Shown in pieces: positions 6,003 to 14,627 of a stretch of DNA of 31,695 nt; within the stretch, counting starts at the first letter, position 1; each line of letters starts with the position of its first letter. The notes below the pieces were generated by a model, which was not told where the DNA came from, ran no database searches, and was given only the letters and a program-made list of their open reading frames with translations. This stretch comes from Candidatus Fermentibacterota bacterium. Its GTDB lineage: Bacteria > Fermentibacterota > Fermentibacteria > Fermentibacterales > Fermentibacteraceae. The stretch lies in contig JAAYTY010000154.1 in NCBI GenBank assembly GCA_012523605.1, forward strand, positions 1 to 31,695. The letters are read 5' to 3'. Position numbers and translations under genes: made by a program.

Positions 6003-8363
6003 CTAGCGGACGATGTAGCCGACGGCCCGGTCGGCGTCGCCGTCCATCACAATGGTTGCCGATGCGCCCTGCACTTCGCGGCTCACCTTCACCACCTTTA
6101 TGACATTCTCGAATGCGGCGGCCTCGGGGATCAGCCGCTTGAGCTGGTTGTGCGAGAGCCGGAAGAAGTCCTCGTTGAACACCACGCCCGGATCGTCCGG
6201 ATAGAGTGGCAGATACTTTATGTCGGCCTCCACGAGGTCTTGGAAGAAGTGGGTTCCGAAAGACAGGTCGGGGACGTAGCCGCTCTTTGCGCGGGCGATC
6301 TCTATCAGCACGGCCGTGTTGTTGATATCCGCATAGCCGACCCTCACGCCCAGCTTGATGTCCCCCCTGCTGCCCCATCTCCCGGGCCCCATCAGAACGA
6401 ACCTCTTCGGCGGGAGCTTCTGGTTGAGCCTGCTGACGATACGCCCTGTCTCGATCAGGTCTTCCATGCTCTGCACCGCGTCATAGGCCTCCGGATCTAT
6501 ATAGACCAGGTATTCGATGCCCTTTACAAGCCCGGAGGTGATGAACTTGAGCCCCGTGAAGAGGATGTCACCATCGGGCAGGCCGGCCGGGATCCTCACC
6601 TCGGCGGCGCCCTTGCTGTGGCTCTGCGGCCTGCACTGGAGCAGGCACGGGGTCTGGATATCGCCCTCGTACGCGAACTCGATGTCCACCGGGAAGCCCA
6701 GCTCGCTTTCGAGGATCTGCATCATCGTTCGTATCTGAGGCACGAACGGGCTCTGGGCGATGAGCTTCTGGAACGTGACAACCGGGTACTGCTCGTCGAG
6801 GTTGAACATCGTCCCCACCGGAGGCACCAGGTTCCCATCCTCTAGCAGCGAGATGATGTAGGAAAGGGCGGGATAGCTGCGGGTGTGCTCGCGCACCAGC
6901 GTCTCGAACGGTACCGTCTCGAACCTCCGAGTCCTCATGTTCACCACGTCGACGCTCTTCTGCGCGTATCTCACTATCTCGTCGGGCGTCAGATTCACCC
7001 TGAGACCGGGCTGACCGGGGCTGAGCAGAACGGGATAATCCTCGCCTATACGGTCCACGGCGCGGGTGCCGAGGCCGGTCACGAGCCTCACCACCCCGTC
7101 GTCCCTGCGGATCCTGGGCGACCATCTGAACTCGTTCCTGCTGAAGGCCACGCCGGCGTAGGCAGGGAAGTAGTAGTCCCCGACGTTGGTGCCCACGACC
7201 TCCTGGATGAGGACGGCCATCTCCTCGTGGAAGTCCAGCAGGCCGCGCTCGCGCCTGTACTCTATCGGGTCCGGTGCGAAGACGCTGGCATAGACCTCGA
7301 CAATCGCATCGGCCAGTTCCTCAAGACGCTCCTTCTTCGTTCCCTGGTTGGCTATGAAGAGGCTCTTGTACTTGCCCGCGAAGGCATAGCCCGCGCTGTC
7401 CTCGAGCAGGCTCGAGGATCTCACGATGAGGGGGACGTCGCCGAAGTCGTCCAGCGCATTGCTCAGACCGTTCATCACCTCCGCGGGCAGTAAGGAGTGC
7501 TTGAAGATCTGCCTGAGGTAGATGTGCTCCTGCCTGAGCTCGGAAGGATCGCTGTACTTGATCGAGAGCAGTTCCTCCAACGCATTGTGGTGCACGAACT
7601 CGAGTATTCCGTCGGAGGCTATGTACCAGCTCTTCGGTACGCGGAGGTTTCTGATGACTACATGGTCGTTCTTCGCCGACGTGAGGATCCGCTCGGCCCT
7701 GAACAGCCCCGCGGCCTTCCCCCCCAGCTTGCCGTTCCCGTTGCTGGGGCCGAAGGTATGGGACAGGATCCGGGAGAAATCCTGCACATTCACATGCTTC
7801 TTCACCACGTTGATGTAGTCGAGATCCTCGGTGAAGAAGCGCCTTATGAGCGCCACGCGGATCGCGGTGCTTTCCTCGGGGGCCAGGTTTCGCTGGGCCT
7901 CTGGGAGCATCGAGAAGCGCTGGAGCGCCTCGGAGATCTGTCCGAGCGGGACGTCCCTCTTCTCGGCCGTTACGGAAAGGAACCGGGTGTTCTCGAACCT
8001 GAGCCAGGTGCTGACGATGCTGCTTATCTCGTCGGAGCTCAGCTCCTCCTCGGCGACCTTGAAGATCTCGTCGAGGAAGTTCTCGAGCTCCTCGTAGTCG
8101 ATCCTCTCTATGGGGCGGTTGTCGCCGTAGCGGTCAGACTCTTCGATGTCCTCGTTCTCAAGCGCAAGCATTCTCTGCATGATGTCGCCCACCTTCTTCA
8201 CGCCCCGCTTGAAGAGGTAGTTCATCATCTTCCTGCCGATGCGCTTCACGAGAAGGGGATTAGTCTCCCACAGGAGATCTACGATCACCTTCCATTCGGG
8301 CTTGGAGGGCTTGTACGGAGGCTTCCCTCCGGCCGGGCTCTCGACAGCTTCGCTCTGGGCCAT
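6003..8363 (-). CDS. PEP/pyruvate-binding (PPDK N-terminal-like) domain protein
   Basis: A 786-residue protein. The central part (about 200-560) matches the ATP-grasp-like PEP/pyruvate-binding domain of pyruvate phosphate dikinase and PEP synthase: GKAAGLFRAE, the IVRSSSLLEDSAGYAFAGKY segment and QEVVG. After ...LLQCRPQS it ends with a long domain containing GPGRWGSRGDIKLGVRVGYADINNT. I see no phosphohistidine swivel domain (TSH-type motif) and no PEP-utilising TIM barrel, so it cannot catalyse a full dikinase cycle alone. Homologues are conserved proteins of unknown role, probably ATP-dependent phosphotransfer or sensing. GGAGG lies six bases from the ATG. It probably shares a transcript with the activator gene 20 bases downstream. 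Confidence 0.87.
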   Translation of the reverse strand: MAQSEAVESPAGGKPPYKPSKPEWKVIVDLLWETNPLLVKRIGRKMMNYLFKRGVKKVGDIMQRMLALENEDIEESDRYGDNRPIERIDYEELENFLDEIFKVAEEELSSDEISSIVSTWLRFENTRFLSVTAEKRDVPLGQISEALQRFSMLPEAQRNLAPEESTAIRVALIRRFFTEDLDYINVVKKHVNVQDFSRILSHTFGPSNGNGKLGGKAAGLFRAERILTSAKNDHVVIRNLRVPKSWYIASDGILEFVHHNALEELLSIKYSDPSELRQEHIYLRQIFKHSLLPAEVMNGLSNALDDFGDVPLIVRSSSLLEDSAGYAFAGKYKSLFIANQGTKKERLEELADAIVEVYASVFAPDPIEYRRERGLLDFHEEMAVLIQEVVGTNVGDYYFPAYAGVAFSRNEFRWSPRIRRDDGVVRLVTGLGTRAVDRIGEDYPVLLSPGQPGLRVNLTPDEIVRYAQKSVDVVNMRTRRFETVPFETLVREHTRSYPALSYIISLLEDGNLVPPVGTMFNLDEQYPVVTFQKLIAQSPFVPQIRTMMQILESELGFPVDIEFAYEGDIQTPCLLQCRPQSHSKGAAEVRIPAGLPDGDILFTGLKFITSGLVKGIEYLVYIDPEAYDAVQSMEDLIETGRIVSRLNQKLPPKRFVLMGPGRWGSRGDIKLGVRVGYADINNTAVLIEIARAKSGYVPDLSFGTHFFQDLVEADIKYLPLYPDDPGVVFNEDFFRLSHNQLKRLIPEAAAFENVIKVVKVSREVQGASATIVMDGDADRAVGYIVR

Positions 8364-8364
8364 G

Positions 8365-8380
8365 AGAACCTCCAGGTTCT
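8365..8380 (-). promoter_or_regulatory. Palindrome around the ribosome-binding site of the PEP-binding gene
   Basis: AGAACCT-CC-AGGTTCT on the plus strand is a perfect 7-base inverted repeat. On the transcript it spans the GGAGG Shine-Dalgarno. A five-pair stem with the Shine-Dalgarno partly in the loop is possible, so it could modulate initiation or bind a dimeric repressor. The rest of the gap 8381-8509 shows nothing I can assign. Confidence 0.3.
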
Positions 8381-8509
8381 AGAGGCGGGCCGACACGGTT
8401 CCCGCGGAAACTAACCCCGCCCGGTTCGCACTGTCGAGCGGCAGACCGCCCCTTCCGACCACGGAGCCTTGCGGTCGCCTGTACGAGGTCGCACGCCGCG
8501 GATCCGGCT

Positions 8510-9457
8510 CTAGCGAACCAGCAGGAAGGCTGTTCCAGACAGCGAGTCCAGGAGGATTGCGGCGCTTCCCTCCGGCGACACGGCGATGTCGCACGGCACT
8601 CCGTATCCCTCCGTCGAGAGTTCGAGGCTGCCTGCGGAACTGCTTATCAGAAGACCGTATCCGGGGCATGCCGCGTAGTACCATCCCCCGTCGGGTGTCA
8701 CGGCACCGCTCACGGGCTCCGACGGGAATGTTACGAGAAGCTCGACCTCAAGGTCCGAGTCGTCAAGCACCCAGACTTCGTTGCTGCCAGCGCATACGGC
8801 GCATGCCCTGCCCGCCCCGCCCGTGAAGACGTCGCGGCATTCGCCTGCGAGCGCCGCAGACGCCCGGGCCGAACCTGTCGCTGGATCGACGACACGCAGG
8901 CTGTCCCCGTCCCCTATCAGGACGGCGGTCCCGCTCCGTGTCGCACAGGCCGAGAGGGCGGTATCAGCCGGGGTTGAGACAACCGGGGGAACCGTCCATC
9001 CGGAACCCTCCAGCACCGACAGCGAACCGTCCTCAAAGATCACGCAGACAGCCTTTCCGGCGAGGGGCGCGACCACGGCCGCCCCGGCCGGCAGGCCCAA
9101 CCTTCCCGGCTGTCCCGGGAACCCAGGAGGGGCATGATAGAGCGAGTCCTGCGAGACGGCCACCAGCTCCGAGCCGTCGGGCAGGAAGTCCACGTCCACG
9201 AGCGAGTCCTCGACGGTGAACAGCAGCCAGGAGTCCTCGCTGCCCGGATCTATCACGACCACCGATCCTCCGGCCGCGACGGCCGCCACCCCCCCGTCGC
9301 TCGAGAAGGCGCACGCCACGGGGACGCCCAGCGTGTCGAGCTGGAAGCTCGCCGCCCATTCCGCAGGGTAGTCGGGTCCATCCACCGGGTCGAGGATGCA
9401 GGACGCTCCTGTAAGGAGAGCGGCGGCCACGAGCGGGACGAGGGGGCGAGGCACCAT
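8510..9457 (-). CDS. Exported beta-propeller-like (WD40/YVTN-type) protein, probable lipoprotein
   Basis: 315 residues. The N-terminal hydrophobic signal (LVPLVAAALLTGASC) ends at Cys20 in an imperfect lipobox, and DPVDGPDYP follows. The body has repeating units of about 40 residues such as FSSDGGVAAVAAGGSVVVIDPG and TPDGGWYYAACPGYGLLISS, the pattern of YVTN/WD40-like propellers. The ATG at 9457 overlaps the stop of the preceding gene as TGATG and has GGGGGG just upstream, which fixes the start. It probably acts in the periplasm or on the outer membrane. No catalytic residues are evident and the partner is unknown. Confidence 0.75.
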   Translation of the reverse strand: MVPRPLVPLVAAALLTGASCILDPVDGPDYPAEWAASFQLDTLGVPVACAFSSDGGVAAVAAGGSVVVIDPGSEDSWLLFTVEDSLVDVDFLPDGSELVAVSQDSLYHAPPGFPGQPGRLGLPAGAAVVAPLAGKAVCVIFEDGSLSVLEGSGWTVPPVVSTPADTALSACATRSGTAVLIGDGDSLRVVDPATGSARASAALAGECRDVFTGGAGRACAVCAGSNEVWVLDDSDLEVELLVTFPSEPVSGAVTPDGGWYYAACPGYGLLISSSAGSLELSTEGYGVPCDIAVSPEGSAAILLDSLSGTAFLLVR

Positions 9458-9921
9458 CAGTCCCCCCATCCGGTCGAGGTATATTCCTCCACAAGGGCCG
9501 CCTGACGGGAGAGGGCCTCCGCCATGGAGTCCCGCTCCGCTCGACCGGCGCCCTCGAGCTCGGCAACGCGGAGCTCGAGCTCCATGATCCTCATCCGCTG
9601 GAACTCGAGCGTCGCTCTTACGTATCTCACCCAGTTGTGGAAGCCGATGTGCTGCATGTCCCATTCCATGTTGCCAATGCCGGCGAAGAGCGCCGGATCT
9701 ATCGAGACCGGTCCGGCTCCGCCGGGAATGTCCCCGGGATAGAGCGCACCCGCCTCCTCCATGAGGATCCCCGTGAGCGCCGTGAAGCTCTCGAGAGCCT
9801 CAGCGATCTGGTCCAGCCTGCAGACAGCCGTCTCCGGGTCGAACTCGACGGATTCTGAGCAGGGATGCCCCGGGGCCATGACGGCCAAGAACACAGCGGT
9901 GAAGATCGGGATGGGTCTCAT
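9457..9921 (-). CDS. Small secreted protein with C-terminal coiled coil, unknown function
   Basis: 154 residues that I do not recognise as a named family. A signal peptide (MRPIPIFTAVFLAVMAPG) precedes a mature part with an IDPALFAGIGNMEWDMQHIGFHNWVRYV segment. A predicted coiled coil follows (about 100-145: FQRMRIMELELRVAELEGAGRAERDSMAEALSRQ). The start at 9921 is supported by GAGAGG seven bases upstream and by the signal peptide; the open frame extends 19 codons further without features. It is translationally coupled (TGATG) to the propeller lipoprotein, so the two probably work together in the envelope. Confidence 0.7.
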   Translation of the reverse strand: MRPIPIFTAVFLAVMAPGHPCSESVEFDPETAVCRLDQIAEALESFTALTGILMEEAGALYPGDIPGGAGPVSIDPALFAGIGNMEWDMQHIGFHNWVRYVRATLEFQRMRIMELELRVAELEGAGRAERDSMAEALSRQAALVEEYTSTGWGD

Positions 9922-10095
9922 CGGTGAAGCCTCTCCGTCCAGGGTTTCGGATTCCTCCAGCACTTCCTGCAGGCGCAATCCGGCGCGCGGGCTCCGCCTG
10001 CCGCCTCGAAGGCCGCGAGCGCCGGGCTTTCTGCAGAACCCCTCGTCTCCACAGTCACTTCGATCCGAAAGTCTCCAAATAACGACCTTCCGGCG

Positions 10096-10776
10096 TCACC
10101 ACGAATGACGTCCGGCGAGTCTTGCATGGAGCTGGACCGCCGCTCCGGCGGGCAGCCCGTAGCCCTCCGGCGGAATCCTCCTGCCGCAGTTCAGAAGCAA
10201 TGCGTCGCCCGCCCCCTCCAGGGTAGAGAAGCAGTCCTTCATCGAGAGAAGAAGAGCCCTTGTTTCGGAATCGAAGACGCTTCTCAGAAGCGACTCGTCG
10301 CCCTTCAGAACGAAGGCCTTCGAGAAGGCTTCGTCCTCGGGGAAGTCGATGTCCTTCATGCCCAGCTTCTGACCGATCCAGTCCAGGACAGCTTTCTCCT
10401 TCCGTACGAGAAAGGCGGGCAGGGCCATGCCGGGATCCCTGAGAAGGCATATCGTCTGTTTGTACGTGTGGCTGTTCGAGCCCCTTCCGGTGCTTCTGTG
10501 GACGGTGTACTGGTAGTCCGAAAGCCTCAGGGAGCAACTTCCTTCCGTCCAGGAGACAGCGTTCCTGTTCCTGCGGGAATGCCCCCTGCCGAAGAGATCG
10601 AAGGGCAGGTCGTCCGGCGGGAGGATCCTGTCGAACCTGTAGCCGTTCCTGAGAGCAACGGCCTCCCACGCGGAGGAACGTCTTCTCTCGGCCCGAATGG
10701 AGAGGATGACGGAACCCGCTATCGCCAGCACGATGGCGGCCGGCGGCAGGAACACGAGCAGACCCGTGTCGCTCAC
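10096..10776 (-). CDS. Membrane-anchored conserved protein of unknown function
   Basis: 226 residues. One N-terminal transmembrane helix (about 4-24, LLVFLPPAAIVLAIAGSVILS) precedes a cytoplasmic Arg-rich stretch and a soluble domain. The domain includes LFGRGHSRRNRN, LPAFLVRKEKAVLDWIGQKLG and DIDFPEDEAFSKAFVLKGDE. I recall similar uncharacterised proteins with a DIDFPxxxxFSxxFxLxGxDE motif but cannot name the family. The GTG at 10776 overlaps the nitroreductase stop as GTGA, which sets the start; the longer frame lies inside the nitroreductase gene. The following gap (9922-10095) shows no gene I can support. Confidence 0.72.
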   Translation of the reverse strand: MSDTGLLVFLPPAAIVLAIAGSVILSIRAERRRSSAWEAVALRNGYRFDRILPPDDLPFDLFGRGHSRRNRNAVSWTEGSCSLRLSDYQYTVHRSTGRGSNSHTYKQTICLLRDPGMALPAFLVRKEKAVLDWIGQKLGMKDIDFPEDEAFSKAFVLKGDESLLRSVFDSETRALLLSMKDCFSTLEGAGDALLLNCGRRIPPEGYGLPAGAAVQLHARLAGRHSW

Positions 10777-11471
10777 ATCCCTGCCCCGCTCGCAGGATGC
10801 CCGAAGGGCATCACGTACAGGGGCACGACGCCTTCGTCCAGCCCGATCACCGAGGAGACCAGGGAATCGTCGAAGGCCCCCACAGCCACGGTTCCAAGAC
10901 CGAGGGCGGCGCACATGAGGTAGATGTTCTGCGAGGAGTGGCCGGCCTCCATCCACACGAAGGAGATCCCTCTGTCACCGTATCTGGCCGTGGTGCGGCC
11001 CGGCCGGGCGCAGATGACAACCGAGGCAGGGGCGGAGGCGACCCAGGGCTGGCCCAGGCAGGCGGTCGAGAGGGCGGCTCTCGCGTCGCCGGAAGCGATC
11101 ATGGAGAGCGAGCCGCCCCGGGAATCGTAGCTGTAGATGCCGGGTTCGAGGCCTTCCACGCCGCCGGAGACCAGATAGAGTTCCAGGGGATAGATAGCGC
11201 CGGCCGAGGGGACGGTCATCCTCCCGTCATCCAGCAGGCCGCAGCCCGCCCAGAGGACCGTCGAGACGGCTGGTGCGTCCAGGGGCGCGCTCTCGAAGAG
11301 CCTCGTGGAGATCCTGCTCTCGAAAAGCGTTGCGAGCCCGGACGGATCGAGGTGCTCCGGAAGGCTGACGGAATCGCCTGCCGGGCCTGCGGCGCATGCC
11401 GTCACGGGCAGGATCAATGCCGATACGATCGCAGCGACGGTTCTCAAGACACCTCCGGGCGGCCGCGGCAT
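10773..11471 (-). CDS. SagB-type nitroreductase-family lipoprotein
   Basis: 232 residues. The lipoprotein signal ends in VTAC (Cys26). The mature part is a nitroreductase/SagB-type FMN oxidoreductase: STRLFESAPLD, VLWAGCGL, the PSAGAIYPLELYLV segment typical of SagB-like dehydrogenases, then WMEAGHSSQNIYLMCAALGLGTVAVGAFDD and a final PFGHP. SagB proteins oxidise azolines in peptide natural products, but no YcaO cyclase or precursor peptide is visible here, so the role may be a different redox reaction in the periplasm. An alternative ATG is at 11477; 11471 has the better Shine-Dalgarno spacing. Gene coupling to the membrane protein downstream is by GTGA. Confidence 0.87.
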   Translation of the reverse strand: MPRPPGGVLRTVAAIVSALILPVTACAAGPAGDSVSLPEHLDPSGLATLFESRISTRLFESAPLDAPAVSTVLWAGCGLLDDGRMTVPSAGAIYPLELYLVSGGVEGLEPGIYSYDSRGGSLSMIASGDARAALSTACLGQPWVASAPASVVICARPGRTTARYGDRGISFVWMEAGHSSQNIYLMCAALGLGTVAVGAFDDSLVSSVIGLDEGVVPLYVMPFGHPASGAGM

Positions 11472-11564
11472 ACCCATGTCTTCCCACGGTCCCCGCCCAG
11501 GCTCTAGAATAAGGCGTATGGGCCTCCGAGAAAACTGCATCGGCAGAAGGACGAACCGGACGGC

Positions 11565-14500
11565 ATGGAGAAGCGGGCGACAGAGCACGAGGATCAGCTC
11601 ACCGGCCTGCCCGACAGGCGCTTCATGGACGGAGTCCTCGACAGTCTGATCAACGCCGGCGGCGCATTCGCGCTTCTCTTCATCGATCTCGACAACTTCA
11701 AGGCTGTTAACGACACGCAGGGCCATCTCACAGGCGACGAGGTTCTGCGCAGGTTCGTCTCGCTCCTCCGCAGGACGGCCCGCGACACCGACTTCGTCTG
11801 CCGCTATGGAGGGGACGAGTTCGTGGTCCTGCTCCCCGTGACCTCCGACTCGGATGCGGAGGCTCTCGCGGAGCGCATCGCCTCCGCCGCCAGGGACGGC
11901 CTGGGAAGGGAATGGGGCGTCACCGCCAGCATCGGGATAGCGTTCTTCCCCGAAGACGCCGTAACCAAGAACGACCTGATCTCGCTCGCCGACCAGGCCA
12001 TGTACACCGCCAAGAACTCGGGGCGCTCGCGATGGTGCAGGTCGCATGCAGTGACCTCCGGACTGCACTGGAACCCGGATGTCTTCGTGGGAAGACGGAG
12101 CGAACTGGAGCGGCTCTCCACCCTTCTGCCCGCCCCGGCGAACCCTGTCCTGGCGCTTGTCAGGGGGGAGACGGGCATGGGGAAGTCCGTCCTCCTGTCC
12201 GAGGCGGTCAGGCGAGCCGGGCTCTCGGCGCGCGTGATGAAGGTCTCCTGCAGAAGGGAATTCAGGAGCATACCCTTCGCGCCGCTCATAGGAGCGGTGC
12301 GCAGGACATCCGCGTTCATGGGGGTTCCGGAACTGCCCAGACAGTGGGCCAAGGTTCTCGGAACCGTACTCCCGGACGTCTTCAGCGAGAAGGCGGAGGT
12401 GGATGGGGCGCTCGAGCGGGTAGCCCTGATGGAGGCCATGCTGGCGCTTCTCAGGGCCTGGTCTCCTGTCGTTCTCCTGCTGGAGGACGCCCACTGGATG
12501 GATCCCGGCACCGCGGAGTTCGTCTCGTATCTGGCCCATTTCGGGGATGGGTGCGACGTCACGATCCTGTGCGCGGCGAGGACCGAGCAGGAGGCGCTCG
12601 AAGGCGGCTCCGCCGCGGCCGCGCTGACCGGGCTTGAAGGCTGCGTCACGATCGATCTGGAGCCCTTCGGAAGGCGCGAGGTCGTCGAGCTGGCCAGGGC
12701 ATGCCTCGGGGCGACCGGCATCTCCCCGGAGCTTGCGGACAGGCTCTTCAGGGTTTCGGGCGGGCTTCCGATCTTCGCCGTGGAGTATCTGCGGGTGCTG
12801 TTCGAGTCGGGCGCCCTCCGACTGGATCGCATGGTCGGCCTTGCCCGCGAGGCGAGTCCTTCCCCCTTCTCCCAGAAGGTGCGGGATCTCATCTCCTCGA
12901 AGCTGGCCGCCATGAAGGATCAGGAGAGGCAGGTGCTCGTCGTGGCCGCATCTGCCGGCGAGCTTGTCGATCCCGAGCTGGTCGCCCGGGTATCCGGGAT
13001 CTCGAACGGGGAGGTGATAACCGCTCTCGACAGGGCGGCCCGTGCGGGAATCCTCGAGCAGGCGGCCCCGCTTTCCTTCGGTTTCCGAAACCTGATGTAC
13101 CGGGAAGAGCTTGCCCGCGCTGCCAATCCACCTCTCGTAAGGAGAGTGAACCTGGTGCTCGCAGAGCATTACAGGAGTGCCGGGAACCACCACGGAGCGG
13201 CCCTGTGCCTCGAGCGCTGCGGGGAGACGGTGCAGGCAGTCGACGAATGGATGGCCGCGGGAGCCGATGCGTTCTCCAAGAAGCTCTCGGAGGAGGCCGT
13301 TATCCACTATGGACGCGCCGGGGAACTCGCAAGGGGGTTCTCCGGGGATGCGGAGATGGGACGAAGGCTGCTCGAGATCTCGAACGAGCTCCAGAGAGGG
13401 TATCTCAGGACGGGACAGCTCCTGAAGTCGAGGGAGGCGGCCCTGGAGGCGGCCGCACTGGCCGGATCCCTGGGGCTGTCCGACAGGAGGGCCGAACTGC
13501 TCTCCAGGGCGGCCGACATACTGAGGCTCTCGGGCGATCCATGCGGGGCCCTGGCCGAGTTGAGAACCCTCGAGGGCGAGGCGGAAGGTCCGACACTCCT
13601 AAGGATACTCCTCCGAGGTCTTGACTCGGCTTCGCGCACCGGGGAGACCGCTGAAGCCGACGGGATTCTGGCCCGGGCCACGAGGCTGAGGAAGAAGCTC
13701 GGAGCATCGGCCGAGGATCTTCATTCGAACTTCTATCACATGCTGACGCTCCACTACATCTGCAGGCTCGATCTCGCCCGGGCATTGACGGCCGCCAGGA
13801 AGGCGCTTGTCGCCCCTCACGGCGCGGACTCGGAGTGGTTCCTGCAGAACGATGTCGGAGAGGTGTGCATGCTCTCGGGGAAGATACCCCGGGGCATCCG
13901 CTGCTTCACTCTCGCTCGCAGGGCCGCGGAGAGCCTGCCGACCGTCTGGGGAACGTGCTGGACCTCCATCAACCTGGGCTATGCGCTCTACCAGGCCCTG
14001 AGATTCCGCAGAGCCTCCGAGGAGCTCGAACGGGCGCAAATGCTCTGCGACAGGATGACCGACAGGCCGGCTGAGGCCTGCATCCTGCTGATACGCGCCA
14101 GAATGCTCCTCGACACGGGCTTCGTGGACGATGCCGGAGAGTTGTTCGAAAGGGCCTTCGCCGTCAGCGCCCAGACCTCCCGCGACTACTTCAGGTCGCT
14201 GGTTCTTTCGGCCAGGCACAGATACGGGGAGGCGCTGGAGGCGGCGGAGACGGCGGTGCGCGCGGCGGAGTTCCCGGGAAGGACTCTCCAGCTCGAGAGC
14301 GGGACTCTCCTTACCGCGAGGGACTGCCATATCCAGCTCCACCGGGCGAGGATAGACGCCAACGTCCCGGGCGCGGTGGAGAGCATGGCGGAGCTGATCA
14401 CATCCCTCTCGGGGAGGAGCAGGCTCAGGGCCTCCCGCATTCTGGCATCGTCCCTCGCCTCGAGGGGGCGCACGAGCGAGGCCGATGACTGCATGCGAGC

Positions 14501-14627
14501 CGCGGTCTCCGATCCCGCGGTGCGCCACGAGACCCTGGAACTCTTCCTCCTGTACCAGGTCTGGAGCGCCTGGAGCGCCGAAGCCGGGGAGAAGGCGGCC
14601 GGCCTCGGCAGGCTGCTGTCGAGCTAG
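11565..14627 (+). CDS. GGDEF diguanylate cyclase fused to STAND-type ATPase and TPR-like repeats
   Basis: 1020 residues. Residues 10-155 are a complete GGDEF domain: DQLTGLPDRRF, FIDLDNFKAVND, active site GGDEF at 82-86 and inhibitory-site RDTD at 73-76 (RxxD five residues before GGDEF), so it should make c-di-GMP with product inhibition. From about 172 (FVGRRSELERL) comes an AAA/STAND NTPase with Walker A GETGMGKS at 201-208 and Walker B VVLLLEDAH at 302-310. The rest (about 540-1000) is helical TPR/MalT-like repeats. There is no sensor domain before GGDEF, so STAND/TPR ligand binding probably controls it. The ATG has only a weak upstream AAGG; an in-frame CTG at 11535 is a possible earlier start. 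The stop shares CTAG with the convergent cyclase. Confidence 0.92.
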   Translation: MEKRATEHEDQLTGLPDRRFMDGVLDSLINAGGAFALLFIDLDNFKAVNDTQGHLTGDEVLRRFVSLLRRTARDTDFVCRYGGDEFVVLLPVTSDSDAEALAERIASAARDGLGREWGVTASIGIAFFPEDAVTKNDLISLADQAMYTAKNSGRSRWCRSHAVTSGLHWNPDVFVGRRSELERLSTLLPAPANPVLALVRGETGMGKSVLLSEAVRRAGLSARVMKVSCRREFRSIPFAPLIGAVRRTSAFMGVPELPRQWAKVLGTVLPDVFSEKAEVDGALERVALMEAMLALLRAWSPVVLLLEDAHWMDPGTAEFVSYLAHFGDGCDVTILCAARTEQEALEGGSAAAALTGLEGCVTIDLEPFGRREVVELARACLGATGISPELADRLFRVSGGLPIFAVEYLRVLFESGALRLDRMVGLAREASPSPFSQKVRDLISSKLAAMKDQERQVLVVAASAGELVDPELVARVSGISNGEVITALDRAARAGILEQAAPLSFGFRNLMYREELARAANPPLVRRVNLVLAEHYRSAGNHHGAALCLERCGETVQAVDEWMAAGADAFSKKLSEEAVIHYGRAGELARGFSGDAEMGRRLLEISNELQRGYLRTGQLLKSREAALEAAALAGSLGLSDRRAELLSRAADILRLSGDPCGALAELRTLEGEAEGPTLLRILLRGLDSASRTGETAEADGILARATRLRKKLGASAEDLHSNFYHMLTLHYICRLDLARALTAARKALVAPHGADSEWFLQNDVGEVCMLSGKIPRGIRCFTLARRAAESLPTVWGTCWTSINLGYALYQALRFRRASEELERAQMLCDRMTDRPAEACILLIRARMLLDTGFVDDAGELFERAFAVSAQTSRDYFRSLVLSARHRYGEALEAAETAVRAAEFPGRTLQLESGTLLTARDCHIQLHRARIDANVPGAVESMAELITSLSGRSRLRASRILASSLASRGRTSEADDCMRAAVSDPAVRHETLELFLLYQVWSAWSAEAGEKAAGLGRLLSS

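Noticed and set aside
9918..10127. 69-residue minus-strand ORF in the gap before the coiled-coil protein
   Set aside because: No good ribosome site, no recognisable motif, and it overlaps both neighbours; a CxCxxC stretch alone is not enough.
10773..11471. Azole-peptide (SagBCD) biosynthesis locus
   Set aside because: Only the SagB-like enzyme is present; no YcaO, SagC or precursor peptide, and the protein is a predicted lipoprotein.
10773..13307. 844-residue minus-strand open frame across the GGDEF gene
   Set aside because: Only its last 232 residues (the nitroreductase) look like a protein; the rest is an antisense shadow of the GGDEF-STAND gene, Arg/Gly/Pro-rich and without motifs.
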